A DNA stretch of 18,978 nt from Desulfonema limicola. GTDB taxonomy: Bacteria > Desulfobacterota > Desulfobacteria > Desulfobacterales > DYRC01. Positions 7,086 through 13,608 of the stretch are shown here, one piece after another (within the stretch, counting starts at the first letter, position 1; the number at the start of each line of letters is the position of its first letter). Below the pieces are notes generated by a model that did no database searches, was not told the origin of the DNA, and was given only the letters and a program-made list of their open reading frames with translations. The position numbers were made by a program, and so were the translations under genes. The stretch spans positions 1 to 18,978 of the forward strand of contig DYRC01000041.1 in the NCBI GenBank assembly GCA_020718925.1, written 5' to 3'.

Positions 7086-8249
7086 TTAGCCCGGAAGCAG
7101 TTTGATGCTTGTAAAGCCTTTGAGGGTATAATCAACGCCCACAAGAAAGGCAAGAACTACAAACAGCCGTTTGAGCCATATATCCGGGATATATTTGGAT
7201 GTTTTAGGTCCGATCACCGAACCGACCATAATGCCGACCAATTCTGTTCCGATCAGGGGCCAATGCACGATAACGCCCTGCATAAAATAACTGAAAAGAC
7301 TGGTAATCATGCCGATGAGTACGGCAAACGCCGATGTTCCGGCAGATAAATACATGGGAAGTCCGGCAATACTGGTCAAAAACGGCACGAGCATAAATCC
7401 GCCGCCCACGCCTAAGAATGCGGAAACACACGCAATCGCAAAGCCGCCTAAAATTGCGTATAGCGGGTTGAAAGAAAATTCCACGCCATAAAACGTGAAT
7501 GTGAATCGTGTCAGGGCGATGCTTTGCGCTTTCACGCCTAAATCGCAGGTATCCACGTTTTCACCGCATTTCTGACGCCGCATCACATCTCCAAACGCTT
7601 CGGCAGCCTGTTTGGCTTTTTTCTTTTTTGCCTGACCTCCGGGCGTGGTTTCATACAGCATCAGACAACCCAATGCCAGAACAAATATGCCGAACCATCC
7701 CTGATATGCTTTGAAAGACACTTTTCCGGCGGTAAGCAAGGGAACCAGATAGCTGCCGGCAATTGAGCCGACTCCCAGTGCTATACCCAAAGGAAGCACC
7801 ATCCGCCCCATCCGATAATAATTGAACGAGGTAATCAACGCGCTCAATCCGACTAAAAATTGGTTGGACATTCGCACGGAATCCGTAACAATTCTGTTTA
7901 AGGGTCTGGCGGTGTCTTTAAAAGTACCGGCATATTTTCCAAGTCCGAATATGGTAATATGCCCCACGCCTGCCATTACGCCGCCGAACGCGCCGACCGT
8001 TGAAAATATCCAGCCCACCCATATTGCCCAGCAGAATGCCAGAATCAGATTGATATCGGGTCCTCCGGGAATACCCAGATATCCTTTGGGAGCAGCCGGA
8101 TCAATCTGTCCGTCGGCTTTGCCCTGCGGTGCTTTGGAAATCGCGTCTGAGAGCTTATCTGCCTGTGCCGCGCCTGCCAGCAGTATCGGCGAGATAACCA
8201 TGATCGCCACAAGACAGACGATCCACCATTTTTTCACATCATAGTTCAT
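7086..8249 (-). CDS. TauE/SafE-family anion (sulfite/organosulfonate-type) exporter, intact copy
   Basis: The 387-residue product is longer than the usual 250-260 residues of the family. It begins with a hydrophobic helix (WWIVCLVAIMVISPILLAGAA) and a hydrophilic periplasmic stretch. The first TauE half follows (GAFGGVMAGVGHITIFGLGK), then a Lys-rich cytoplasmic insert with two cysteines (CGENVDTCD) and the second half (FLGVGGGFMLVPFLTSIAG, AGTSAFAVLIGMITSLFSY). The repeated glycine-rich motifs are typical of TauE/SafE, polytopic inner membrane proteins that move sulfite, sulfonates or related anions. Long forms of this kind are common in sulfate reducers; the substrate here is inferred. The ribosome site AGGAGG lies 12 bases before the start and overlaps the stop of the upstream TPR copy. 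The first 82 codons lie inside the tandem duplication. Confidence 0.85.
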   Translation of the reverse strand: MNYDVKKWWIVCLVAIMVISPILLAGAAQADKLSDAISKAPQGKADGQIDPAAPKGYLGIPGGPDINLILAFCWAIWVGWIFSTVGAFGGVMAGVGHITIFGLGKYAGTFKDTARPLNRIVTDSVRMSNQFLVGLSALITSFNYYRMGRMVLPLGIALGVGSIAGSYLVPLLTAGKVSFKAYQGWFGIFVLALGCLMLYETTPGGQAKKKKAKQAAEAFGDVMRRQKCGENVDTCDLGVKAQSIALTRFTFTFYGVEFSFNPLYAILGGFAIACVSAFLGVGGGFMLVPFLTSIAGLPMYLSAGTSAFAVLIGMITSLFSYFMQGVIVHWPLIGTELVGIMVGSVIGPKTSKYIPDIWLKRLFVVLAFLVGVDYTLKGFTSIKLLPG

Positions 8250-8265
8250 TTTTTCTATTTTCCTC

Positions 8266-8919
8266 CTATACTTGTTTTAAGAACTTGTTTTCAATTCTTT
8301 TTTTTGCAGTATCAACCCATTGCTTCTGAGCTTTTTTATAGAAAGCGGGGGATAGCCGGGCATTTTTCAAAATTTCATTGAACAATGCGGCGGCTTCCTC
8401 TGTTTTGCCGGTACGTTTAAGCAGAAGCGCGTATCTGCACCGGGCTTCTTCGCCGGAATATCCTTTTACAATCGCCGCATATTCTCTGAGCGCGCCTTCA
8501 ATATCGCCCAATTCTTCAAGCGTTTTGGCAAACAGCAGATCAAACTCATCGCTTTTTTTGCTTTTGCGGATTGCCATCAGGTTGAGAAGGCTCTCTTTTG
8601 CCTGCTCAAAATCTCTTTTGAAAAAATACGCGCAGCTTAATCCTTCGATAATCGTCTCATCGTTGATATTGATGCCTTCCAGACAGCTTTTATACAACGC
8701 AATCGCTTTGTCAAACATGCCGGATTCGATATACGCCTGAGCAAGCTCTTTTTTGTTTTTAAGACTGGGGCTGATTTTCGCCTGTTCTTCAAGCAATTTC
8801 AGATGTTTGCCGGGATTAATCATTTTTCCGAGCTTGTAGCCAGTCTGTTTAAGCTTGGAGCTATATCGGATATCGGGCAAAAAGTCCACAAGAAAATTGA
8901 AAATATCCAGCCCACCCAT
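8266..8919 (-). pseudogene. 5-prime-truncated copy of the TPR protein (downstream copy)
   Basis: This 217-residue frame matches residues 44-252 of the intact gene at 9163-9921 exactly. Its first eight residues (MGGLDIFN) come from tauE DNA read out of frame across the duplication junction. It lacks the two N-terminal membrane helices, so any product would be a soluble TPR protein. There is no good ribosome site before ATG 8919. A second in-frame ATG at 8823 (MINPGKHLK) overlaps the TGA of the truncated tauE frame as ATGA, so translation could be coupled by chance. Its stop TAG (8268-8266) lies in the TATAGGAGG that holds the ribosome site of the intact tauE, which starts 16 bp further on. Confidence 0.75.
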
Positions 8920-9146
8920 ATTGCCCAGCAGAATGCCAGAATCAGATTGATATCGGGTCCTCCGGGAATACCCAGATATCCTTTGGGAGCAGCCGGATCA
9001 ATCTGTCCGTCGGCTTTGCCCTGCGGTGCTTTGGAAATCGCGTCTGAGAGCTTATCTGCCTGTGCCGCGCCTGCCAGCAGTATCGGCGAGATAACCATGA
9101 TCGCCACAAGACAGACGATCCACCATTTTTTCACATCATAGTTCAT
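8820..9146 (-). pseudogene. 3-prime-truncated copy of tauE (first 82 codons plus out-of-frame tail)
   Basis: The frame repeats the tauE start, its AGGAGG ribosome site and residues 1-82 (signal helix, periplasmic stretch and part of the next helix). It crosses the duplication junction into the TPR gene in the wrong frame and ends after 26 foreign residues (IFLWTFCPISDIAPSLNRLA and a few more). It lacks nearly all transport helices and both TauE glycine motifs, so it cannot be an exporter. It should still be translated, giving a 108-residue membrane-anchored fragment, unless degraded. Confidence 0.85.
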
Positions 9147-9162
9147 TTTTTCTATTTTCCTC

Positions 9163-9921
9163 CTATACTTGTTTTAAGAACTTGTTTTCAATTCTTTTTT
9201 TTGCAGTATCAACCCATTGCTTCTGAGCTTTTTTATAGAAAGCGGGGGATAGCCGGGCATTTTTCAAAATTTCATTGAACAATGCGGCGGCTTCCTCTGT
9301 TTTGCCGGTACGTTTAAGCAGAAGCGCGTATCTGCACCGGGCTTCTTCGCCGGAATATCCTTTTACAATCGCCGCATATTCTCTGAGCGCGCCTTCAATA
9401 TCGCCCAATTCTTCAAGCGTTTTGGCAAACAGCAGATCAAACTCATCGCTTTTTTTGCTTTTGCGGATTGCCATCAGGTTGAGAAGGCTCTCTTTTGCCT
9501 GCTCAAAATCTCTTTTGAAAAAATACGCGCAGCTTAATCCTTCGATAATCGTCTCATCGTTGATATTGATGCCTTCCAGACAGCTTTTATACAACGCAAT
9601 CGCTTTGTCAAACATGCCGGATTCGATATACGCCTGAGCAAGCTCTTTTTTGTTTTTAAGACTGGGGCTGATTTTCGCCTGTTCTTCAAGCAATTTCAGA
9701 TGTTTGCCGGGATTAATCATTTTTCCGAGCTTGTAGCCAGTCTGTTTAAGCTTGGAGCTATATCGGATATCGGGCAAAAAGTCCACAAGAAAATACACCA
9801 GACTGCCCATGACCGGAAAGGCAAGGATAATAAATATCCAATATCGGTCTTTGCCGGTTCTGATGGCATGGGCGGCAAAGTATATCTGAATTAATAATTC
9901 CAACGCATATAATAGCGGCAT
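9163..9921 (-). CDS. membrane-anchored tetratricopeptide (TPR) protein with PLDc_N-like N-terminus, intact copy
   Basis: The product has 252 residues and a good ribosome site (GAGGTAAC, 3 bases before the start). Residues about 1-48 form two membrane helices joined by a short loop (MPLLYALELLIQIYFAAHAI, then YWIFIILAFPVMGSLVYFLV). The W.fI...P..GsLvYfl pattern is that of the PLDc_N membrane anchor. Residues about 75-240 are helical TPR units (LAQAYIESGMFDKAIALYKS, LSCAYFFKRDFEQAKESLLN, LEELGDIEGALREYAAIVKG, ALLLKRTGKTEEAAALFNEI). It probably acts as a cytoplasmic scaffold at the inner membrane; its partner is unknown. It is the first gene of a minus-strand operon with tauE and the three-helix protein. 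All but its first 43 or so codons are duplicated immediately downstream. Confidence 0.85.
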   Translation of the reverse strand: MPLLYALELLIQIYFAAHAIRTGKDRYWIFIILAFPVMGSLVYFLVDFLPDIRYSSKLKQTGYKLGKMINPGKHLKLLEEQAKISPSLKNKKELAQAYIESGMFDKAIALYKSCLEGININDETIIEGLSCAYFFKRDFEQAKESLLNLMAIRKSKKSDEFDLLFAKTLEELGDIEGALREYAAIVKGYSGEEARCRYALLLKRTGKTEEAAALFNEILKNARLSPAFYKKAQKQWVDTAKKRIENKFLKQV

Positions 9922-10125
9922 GATGTTACCTCAATTGTAAAGAAATAGGCGTCCGCCTCTGTAAATTTATTGTTTATTTATCCGTAAAAAAAACACCCGA
10001 AAACAACATCAGACATCATTAAGAATCCTAAAATCAATACAATATTTTTTTCAATCAGGCAATGCTTTTTCACACCATAGCTGCCCCTTTTGTGCGGAAT
10101 CCAAATCAGAGAAAGGAGTATCACC
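9922..10125. other. intergenic stretch between divergent TPR and small-gene transcripts
   Basis: The region is AT-rich. The TPR ribosome site is at its left end. An imperfect 12-bp palindrome, AGGCGTCCGCCT (9947-9958), falls in the likely leader of the minus-strand operon. GAAAGGAG (10111-10118) serves the small gene at 10126. I find no convincing promoter pair in either direction. Confidence 0.4.
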
Positions 10126-10309
10126 ATGAAAGAAGAAGTCTGGGGAAGTTTAATCGATCCGGATTATAAAATCCCTGATGATTTCGTAATCAAAGACAGA
10201 GAACAAATACATCTGCAAGGCGTATGAAAAACGGTGTAAATTCACAGAAGTGGTTAAAGAGTACTGTTTACTTGAGGGGATAGACATGAATACTGTTTGT
10301 CAAAACTAA
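10126..10309 (+). pseudogene. small gene of about 60 codons interrupted by a one-base frameshift
   Basis: A good ribosome site (AAAGGAG) precedes ATG 10126. The first frame reads MKEEVWGSLIDPDYKIPDDF, then VIKDREQIHLQGV, and stops at 10227 after 33 residues. From 10217 the +1 frame continues with protein-like sequence, KAYEKRCKFTEVVKEYCLLE then GIDMNTVCQN, to TAA 10307-10309. Joining the two at about 10213-10217 gives one acidic helical protein of about 61 residues. I do not recognise the family; a small antitoxin or regulator would fit its size and composition, but there is no further evidence. A functional 33-residue peptide is also possible. Confidence 0.5.
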
Positions 10310-10467
10310 ATTAATTTAGTAGTAGTGGTGGTGAACGAAATATATTGCAGACATCAGGAAAAAAATAAGGTAAAAGGAATCGGAAAAAATCAGACGGAGA
10401 AATGAAATATAAAATGTCCCCGATGTCAGTCCGGCAATATTAAGTACTCGATCATATATTTTTCGGC

Positions 10468-10541
10468 AATATTGTAGGGGTAAGCCCCTGTGCTTACCCT
10501 CGCAGCAGGGCAATCACAGGGGATTGCCCCTACAAAATATC
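10468..10541. repeat. intergenic palindromic repeat with two nested hairpins
   Basis: The outer arms 10476-10492 (AGGGGTAAGCCCCTGTG) and 10515-10531 (CACAGGGGATTGCCCCT) pair over 17 positions with one G-T and one mismatch. Each half also folds on its own: GGGTAAGC/GCTTACCC (10478-10485, 10492-10499) and GGGCAATC/GATTGCCC (10508-10515, 10522-10529), each with a 6-base loop. The two halves are diverged copies of one hairpin in inverted order. The GTAGGGGCAATCCCCTGTG core looks like a known class of dispersed intergenic elements in bacteria, probably a MITE-like element or a palindromic repeat. It lies upstream of the oxidoreductase-lpxB genes. Confidence 0.75.
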
Positions 10542-10622
10542 AAAAAATTTGCGGACACTGTCCGAAGTATTGATTGCTATGATATTCATTAATTGAAAAT
10601 GTGTCAGGATTGATTGAAACTT

Positions 10623-11579
10623 ATGAAAAAACTTAAAGTCGCCGTTATCGGCGTGGGATATTTGGGCAAATTTCATGCTCAGAAATATGCGGGCATGGAA
10701 AATGTGGAATTGGTCGGCGTTTCCGATATTCATAGCAAACGCGCCGAAGAACTTGCCGCGCAGCTCGGAACAACGTCATATCGCAATTATCAGGAGCTTT
10801 TCGGCAAAGTTGACGCTGTAAGCGTTGTTGTGCCGACGCCGGATCATTTTGCGGTCAGCCGTGATTTTTTGGAGCATGACACCGATGTTCTGATTGAAAA
10901 GCCCATGACCACAACGCTTAAAGAGGCGGATGAACTCATACGGATTTCAGAAGAACGCGGGCTGATTATTCAGGTCGGTCATTTGGAGCGGTTCAATCCG
11001 GCAGTGGTCGCGCTCAAAGATATTATTAAAAAACCGATGTTTATCGAATCGCACCGACTGAGCTTTTACAAAGAGCGCGGCACAGATGTGAGCGTGGTTT
11101 TGGATTTGATGATTCATAATATTGATATTATTATCAACTTTGTCAAATCCGAGATTAAGCATATTCATGCCGCAGGCATTCCGGTGATTTCCGATCATGT
11201 GGACATTGCCAATGCGCGGCTGGAGTTTGAAAGCGGATGTATTGCCAATGTAACTGCCAGCCGGATTTCCACCAAAAATGAGCGTAAAATCCGCTTATTT
11301 CAAAGAGATGCGTATATTTCCGTAGATTTTGCCAAGCGGGAGATCAACGTCATTCGGCGCGATGCTGAACAAACAACCGGCATTATTCCGGGTATGGATA
11401 TGCAGCATCTGTGTTTTACGCAAGGCGATGCGTTGGAAGATGAACTGCGGTCGTTTGTCAAATCCGTCAGGTGCCATGAGCCTTCGGAAGTAACCGGACA
11501 GATGGGGCGCGAAGCATTGCGGATCGCGCTGGAAATCATAGACCAGATCAGGGCTGCCAATCGGCGGCTTCTGACCTAA
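10623..11579 (+). CDS. Gfo/Idh/MocA-family NAD(P)-dependent oxidoreductase, lipid A-linked (GnnA-like?)
   Basis: From ATG 10623 the product has 318 residues. TTG 10614 is an alternative: AGGA at 10606 lies 13 bases before the ATG but only 4 before the TTG. The N-terminal Rossmann domain shows VAVIGVGYLGKFHA and an acidic VSDI at the end of strand 2. The family EKP motif (Glu92-Lys93-Pro94, in DVLIEKPMTTT) holds the catalytic lysine, and DLMIHNIDII supplies the conserved His165 of the C-terminal domain. These enzymes oxidise or reduce sugars, often as nucleotide sugars. Its position directly before lpxB resembles GnnA, the UDP-GlcNAc 3-dehydrogenase encoded between lpxA and lpxB in Acidithiobacillus, which with the aminotransferase GnnB leads to amide-linked lipid A. 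No gnnB is seen here, so the substrate is an inference. Confidence 0.85.
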   Translation: MKKLKVAVIGVGYLGKFHAQKYAGMENVELVGVSDIHSKRAEELAAQLGTTSYRNYQELFGKVDAVSVVVPTPDHFAVSRDFLEHDTDVLIEKPMTTTLKEADELIRISEERGLIIQVGHLERFNPAVVALKDIIKKPMFIESHRLSFYKERGTDVSVVLDLMIHNIDIIINFVKSEIKHIHAAGIPVISDHVDIANARLEFESGCIANVTASRISTKNERKIRLFQRDAYISVDFAKREINVIRRDAEQTTGIIPGMDMQHLCFTQGDALEDELRSFVKSVRCHEPSEVTGQMGREALRIALEIIDQIRAANRRLLT

Positions 11580-11647
11580 CCCCCCTTACATGGAAGGGAA
11601 GGGGGGAGACTCCCCTCTCCGTTTCGGGGAGGGGCAGGGGAGGGTAT
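11578..11647. repeat. GC-rich double-hairpin intergenic repeat between the oxidoreductase gene and lpxB
   Basis: Two adjacent inverted repeats fill the gap. The first is CCCCCCTT (11581-11588) with AAGGGGGG about 12 bases later. The second is CCCCTCTCC, a short loop, then GGGGAGGGG (about 11613-11636). G/C-rich palindromes of this kind are common dispersed bacterial repeats. The right end (GGGGAGGGT) also supplies the ribosome site of lpxB, whose frame is open through most of the repeat. Confidence 0.65.
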
Positions 11648-11652
11648 GCAAA

Positions 11653-12792
11653 ATGAAAAGTGAAAAATGTGTGATGATTATTGCGGGCGAGGCTTCGGGC
11701 GATCTTCATGGCTCAAATGTCGTGCGGGTGATGAAGCAAAGGGATAATTCCCTGTTTTTCTATGGTATTGGGGGGACATTGCTTAAACAAGCCGGTGTGA
11801 AAATAATGATGGATGCGTCTGAAATTTCGGTGGTGGGCATTACGGAAGTGCTTTCCAGAGCGGGAAATATCTGGCGGGGCATGTCTCTTGCCAAAGAATT
11901 GCTGAGAACCATGCGCCCGGATTTGCTGATTCTGATTGATTTTCCGGATTTCAATCTGCGGGTGGCGGCAATTGCGAAAAGACTCGGTATTCCGGTGTTG
12001 TATTATATCAGCCCCCAGGTCTGGGCATGGCGGCAGGGGCGCGTGAAAAAGATTGCAAAAATTGTGGATCATATTGCCGTGATTTTTCCGTTTGAAGAAG
12101 CATTTTATCGAAAACACCGCGTTCCGGTAACATTTGTCGGACATCCGTTATTGGATATGCCGTTGATAGAAAATTCTCTTTTCTCACTTCTCACTTCTCA
12201 TTTCCCACTTCCCACTTCTCACTTAATCGGCTTTCTGCCCGGTTCGCGTGAAGGTGAAATTGTGCGGCATTTGCCGGTCATGCTTAAATCCGCACAAATA
12301 CTCAGTCAACGGCAAAAAGACTTGAAATTTCTGATTTCGCTCGCGCCGTCTTTGGAAAGAAGTCTGATTGACAAGATTTTTGCACAGTATCCGTCCGAAG
12401 CAGATATTGAAATTGTCAACGGCACTACGCCGGTATTTGAAAAAGCGAGTCTGGTCGTAGCGGCTTCCGGCACGGTTACGTTGGAAACCGCGTTATCCGG
12501 TACGCCGCTGATGGTGATGTATAAGGTTTCTCCGCTGAGTTATCGGATCGGCAGGGCGCTGATTAAGGTCAGTCATATCAGCCTTGTCAATCTGGTGGCA
12601 GGCAGGGGCATTGTTCCCGAACTGATTCAGGATCAGGCAAGCCCTGAAAATATTGCAGATACCGTAATGAATATGCTTGGCGATCCGGATGGACTTAGGC
12701 AGTTGAGCAAGACGCTTTCGGGATTGAGACATCTCTTGGGCGGTTCCGGGGCTTCGGGGCGGGTGGCGGAAATTGCGATGAATATGTTATGA
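11653..12792 (+). CDS. lpxB: lipid-A-disaccharide synthase
   Basis: LpxB joins UDP-2,3-diacylglucosamine and lipid X into the lipid A disaccharide at the inner membrane. It is a GT19, GT-B fold glycosyltransferase. From ATG 11653 it has 379 residues, the normal length. A frame reaching back to 11590 is only repeat DNA. Family motifs are in order: GEASGDLHGSNVV (12-24), DFPDFN (96-101), YYISPQVWAWRQGRVKKI (117-134), VIFPFEE, FVGHPLLD (161-168), GFLPGSREGEI (193-203), VAASGTVTLE and PLMVMYK. Residues about 174-190 (SLFSLLTSHFPLPTSH) come from a 7-bp tandem repeat and replace the usual variable linker between FVGHPLLD and LPGSR. The linker length, about 30 residues, matches that of E. coli LpxB, and all motifs on both sides are intact. 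It is probably co-transcribed with the oxidoreductase. Confidence 0.95.
   Translation: MKSEKCVMIIAGEASGDLHGSNVVRVMKQRDNSLFFYGIGGTLLKQAGVKIMMDASEISVVGITEVLSRAGNIWRGMSLAKELLRTMRPDLLILIDFPDFNLRVAAIAKRLGIPVLYYISPQVWAWRQGRVKKIAKIVDHIAVIFPFEEAFYRKHRVPVTFVGHPLLDMPLIENSLFSLLTSHFPLPTSHLIGFLPGSREGEIVRHLPVMLKSAQILSQRQKDLKFLISLAPSLERSLIDKIFAQYPSEADIEIVNGTTPVFEKASLVVAASGTVTLETALSGTPLMVMYKVSPLSYRIGRALIKVSHISLVNLVAGRGIVPELIQDQASPENIADTVMNMLGDPDGLRQLSKTLSGLRHLLGGSGASGRVAEIAMNML
12174..12224 (+). repeat. heptamer tandem repeat inside lpxB (TTCYCAC, about seven units)
   Basis: Units are TTCTCTT (12174), TTCTCAC (12181), TTCTCAC (12188), TTCTCAT (12195), TTCCCAC (12202), TTCCCAC (12209) and TTCTCAC (12216), then TT. 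The unit is 7 bp, so the encoded peptide repeats only every three units. The array resembles the short tandemly repeated heptamers best known from cyanobacteria and is unlike the neighbouring coding sequence in composition. The lpxB start region (ATGAAAAGTGAAAAATG) has a similar 7-bp A/G-rich pattern. Confidence 0.9.
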
Positions 12793-12837
12793 TTTTACTC
12801 ATCTCAGGTTCAATTAATTATGATCGGAGATTTTATA

Positions 12838-13128
12838 ATGAATACTGAAAAAATTATCGAATCATTAAGGGCTGATAAGGCTTTTCTTGCTGATAATTTC
12901 GGCGTGGTAAATATCGGGATATTCGGCTCTTATGTATCGGGAAACCAGAATAATACGAGTGATATTGACATTCTGGTCGAACTTAAAAAACCTCGCTTTG
13001 ATTGGCTGGCAGGCTTACAGATTTATCTGGAGAAAAAATTTGACAAAAAAATTGATTTGATCCGAAAGAGCGGTAAGTTTAAGAGTCGCTTTATTGAGAG
13101 TATTGAAAAGGTTGTGGTTTATGCCTGA
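12838..13128 (+). CDS. MntA-like minimal nucleotidyltransferase antitoxin
   Basis: The start is ATG 12838 with GGAG about 9 bases upstream; an upstream in-frame ATG at 12820 lacks a ribosome site. The 96-residue product shows the full MNT catalytic signature. Gly30-Ser31 lies in IGIFGSYVSG, Asp42 and Asp44 in SDIDILVEL, and the third Asp73 in KKIDLI. In the type VII MntA/HepT systems this enzyme AMPylates a tyrosine of the HEPN toxin and so neutralises it. The stop overlaps the start of the next gene (HepT-like) by 8 bp, the usual coupled arrangement. Order here is MntA then HepT. Confidence 0.9.
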   Translation: MNTEKIIESLRADKAFLADNFGVVNIGIFGSYVSGNQNNTSDIDILVELKKPRFDWLAGLQIYLEKKFDKKIDLIRKSGKFKSRFIESIEKVVVYA

Positions 13129-13492
13129 CATTATTAAGGAAAAGCTGCAAATCATATATGAGTCAATTTGCATGATTGAATCCCGTTTTTCAAGGATAGA
13201 TAAAGCAGATGAATTTGTGCTGAGTGAAGAAGGTGTTCTTATACTTGATGCTATCGCAATAAGACTGCAAGTTATCGGTGAGACGCTTAAAAAGATCAGC
13301 AGAACAGATGAATCTCTGTTAGGTCGGTATCCGATGATAGAATGGGATAAGATTATAAAATTGCGTGATATAATTTCACACCATTATGATTTGATTGATT
13401 ATGAAATCATCTTTGATATTTGTGAAAATCATATCTCCGAACTGAAATATGTTATAACTCTTTTAATTAAAAATGAATTTGGCTCATATTGA
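13121..13492 (+). CDS. HepT-like HEPN ribonuclease toxin (DUF86)
   Basis: The start is ATG 13121, inside the MntA stop region. The product has 123 residues, is all-helical, and carries the HEPN motif RX4HXY as Arg82-His87-Tyr89 (RDIISHHYD). HEPN toxins of this type are RNases; the tyrosine is the residue AMPylated by MntA in characterised pairs. The preceding helix (ILDAIAIRLQVIGETLKKIS) matches the usual DUF86 pattern. Both catalytic and target residues are present, so the module looks functional. It sits between lpxB and wecB without disturbing either, consistent with insertion as a cassette. Confidence 0.9.
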   Translation: MPDIIKEKLQIIYESICMIESRFSRIDKADEFVLSEEGVLILDAIAIRLQVIGETLKKISRTDESLLGRYPMIEWDKIIKLRDIISHHYDLIDYEIIFDICENHISELKYVITLLIKNEFGSY

Positions 13493-13608
13493 GCAAGAAT
13501 ACGCTCTTCAGATAGGAAATTCCTACCTTCCGAATACGCTTCCTAATCTATTGCTCCTTTTTGGGTAAAAGACTATTATGCAATCAAAAGTTGAAAGTGA
13601 TGACAGCT

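Larger units (their letters stand above)
8000..9793. repeat. tandem direct duplication, two 897-bp copies (8000-8896 and 8897-9793)
   Basis: Every base I compared in 8000-8896 recurs 897 bp further on, with no difference seen. The unit contains the 5-prime part of tauE, the intergenic region with its ribosome site, and all of the TPR gene except its first about 43 codons. At the internal junction (about 8890-8900) the bases AAGAAAA from the TPR side run directly into TTGAAAATATCC from the tauE side, with only a 1-base ambiguity. Both parental breakpoints lie next to a GAAAAT hexamer, but the junction keeps both copies of it, so this is not simple recombination at the hexamer. The likely ancestral order was TPR - tauE - three-helix protein. 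Confidence 0.95.

Noticed and set aside
7822..8244. 140-codon plus-strand frame, repeated at 8803-9141
   Set aside because: It is antisense to tauE and repeats only because the DNA is duplicated; there is no ribosome site.
8000..9793. Insertion sequence or transposon as the cause of the duplication
   Set aside because: There is no transposase, terminal inverted repeat or target-site duplication; the unit consists only of host gene sequence.
10316..10513. 65-codon minus-strand frame upstream of the oxidoreductase
   Set aside because: It runs through the palindromic repeat, has no ribosome site and a low-complexity hydrophobic composition.
12174..12224. CRISPR array
   Set aside because: The 7-bp units have no spacers and no cas genes lie nearby; it is a simple tandem repeat in coding sequence.
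13513..13525. Short palindrome TAGGAAATTCCTA between hepT and wecB
   Set aside because: The arms are 6 bp around one base, too short to call an operator without a matching regulator or a second copy.
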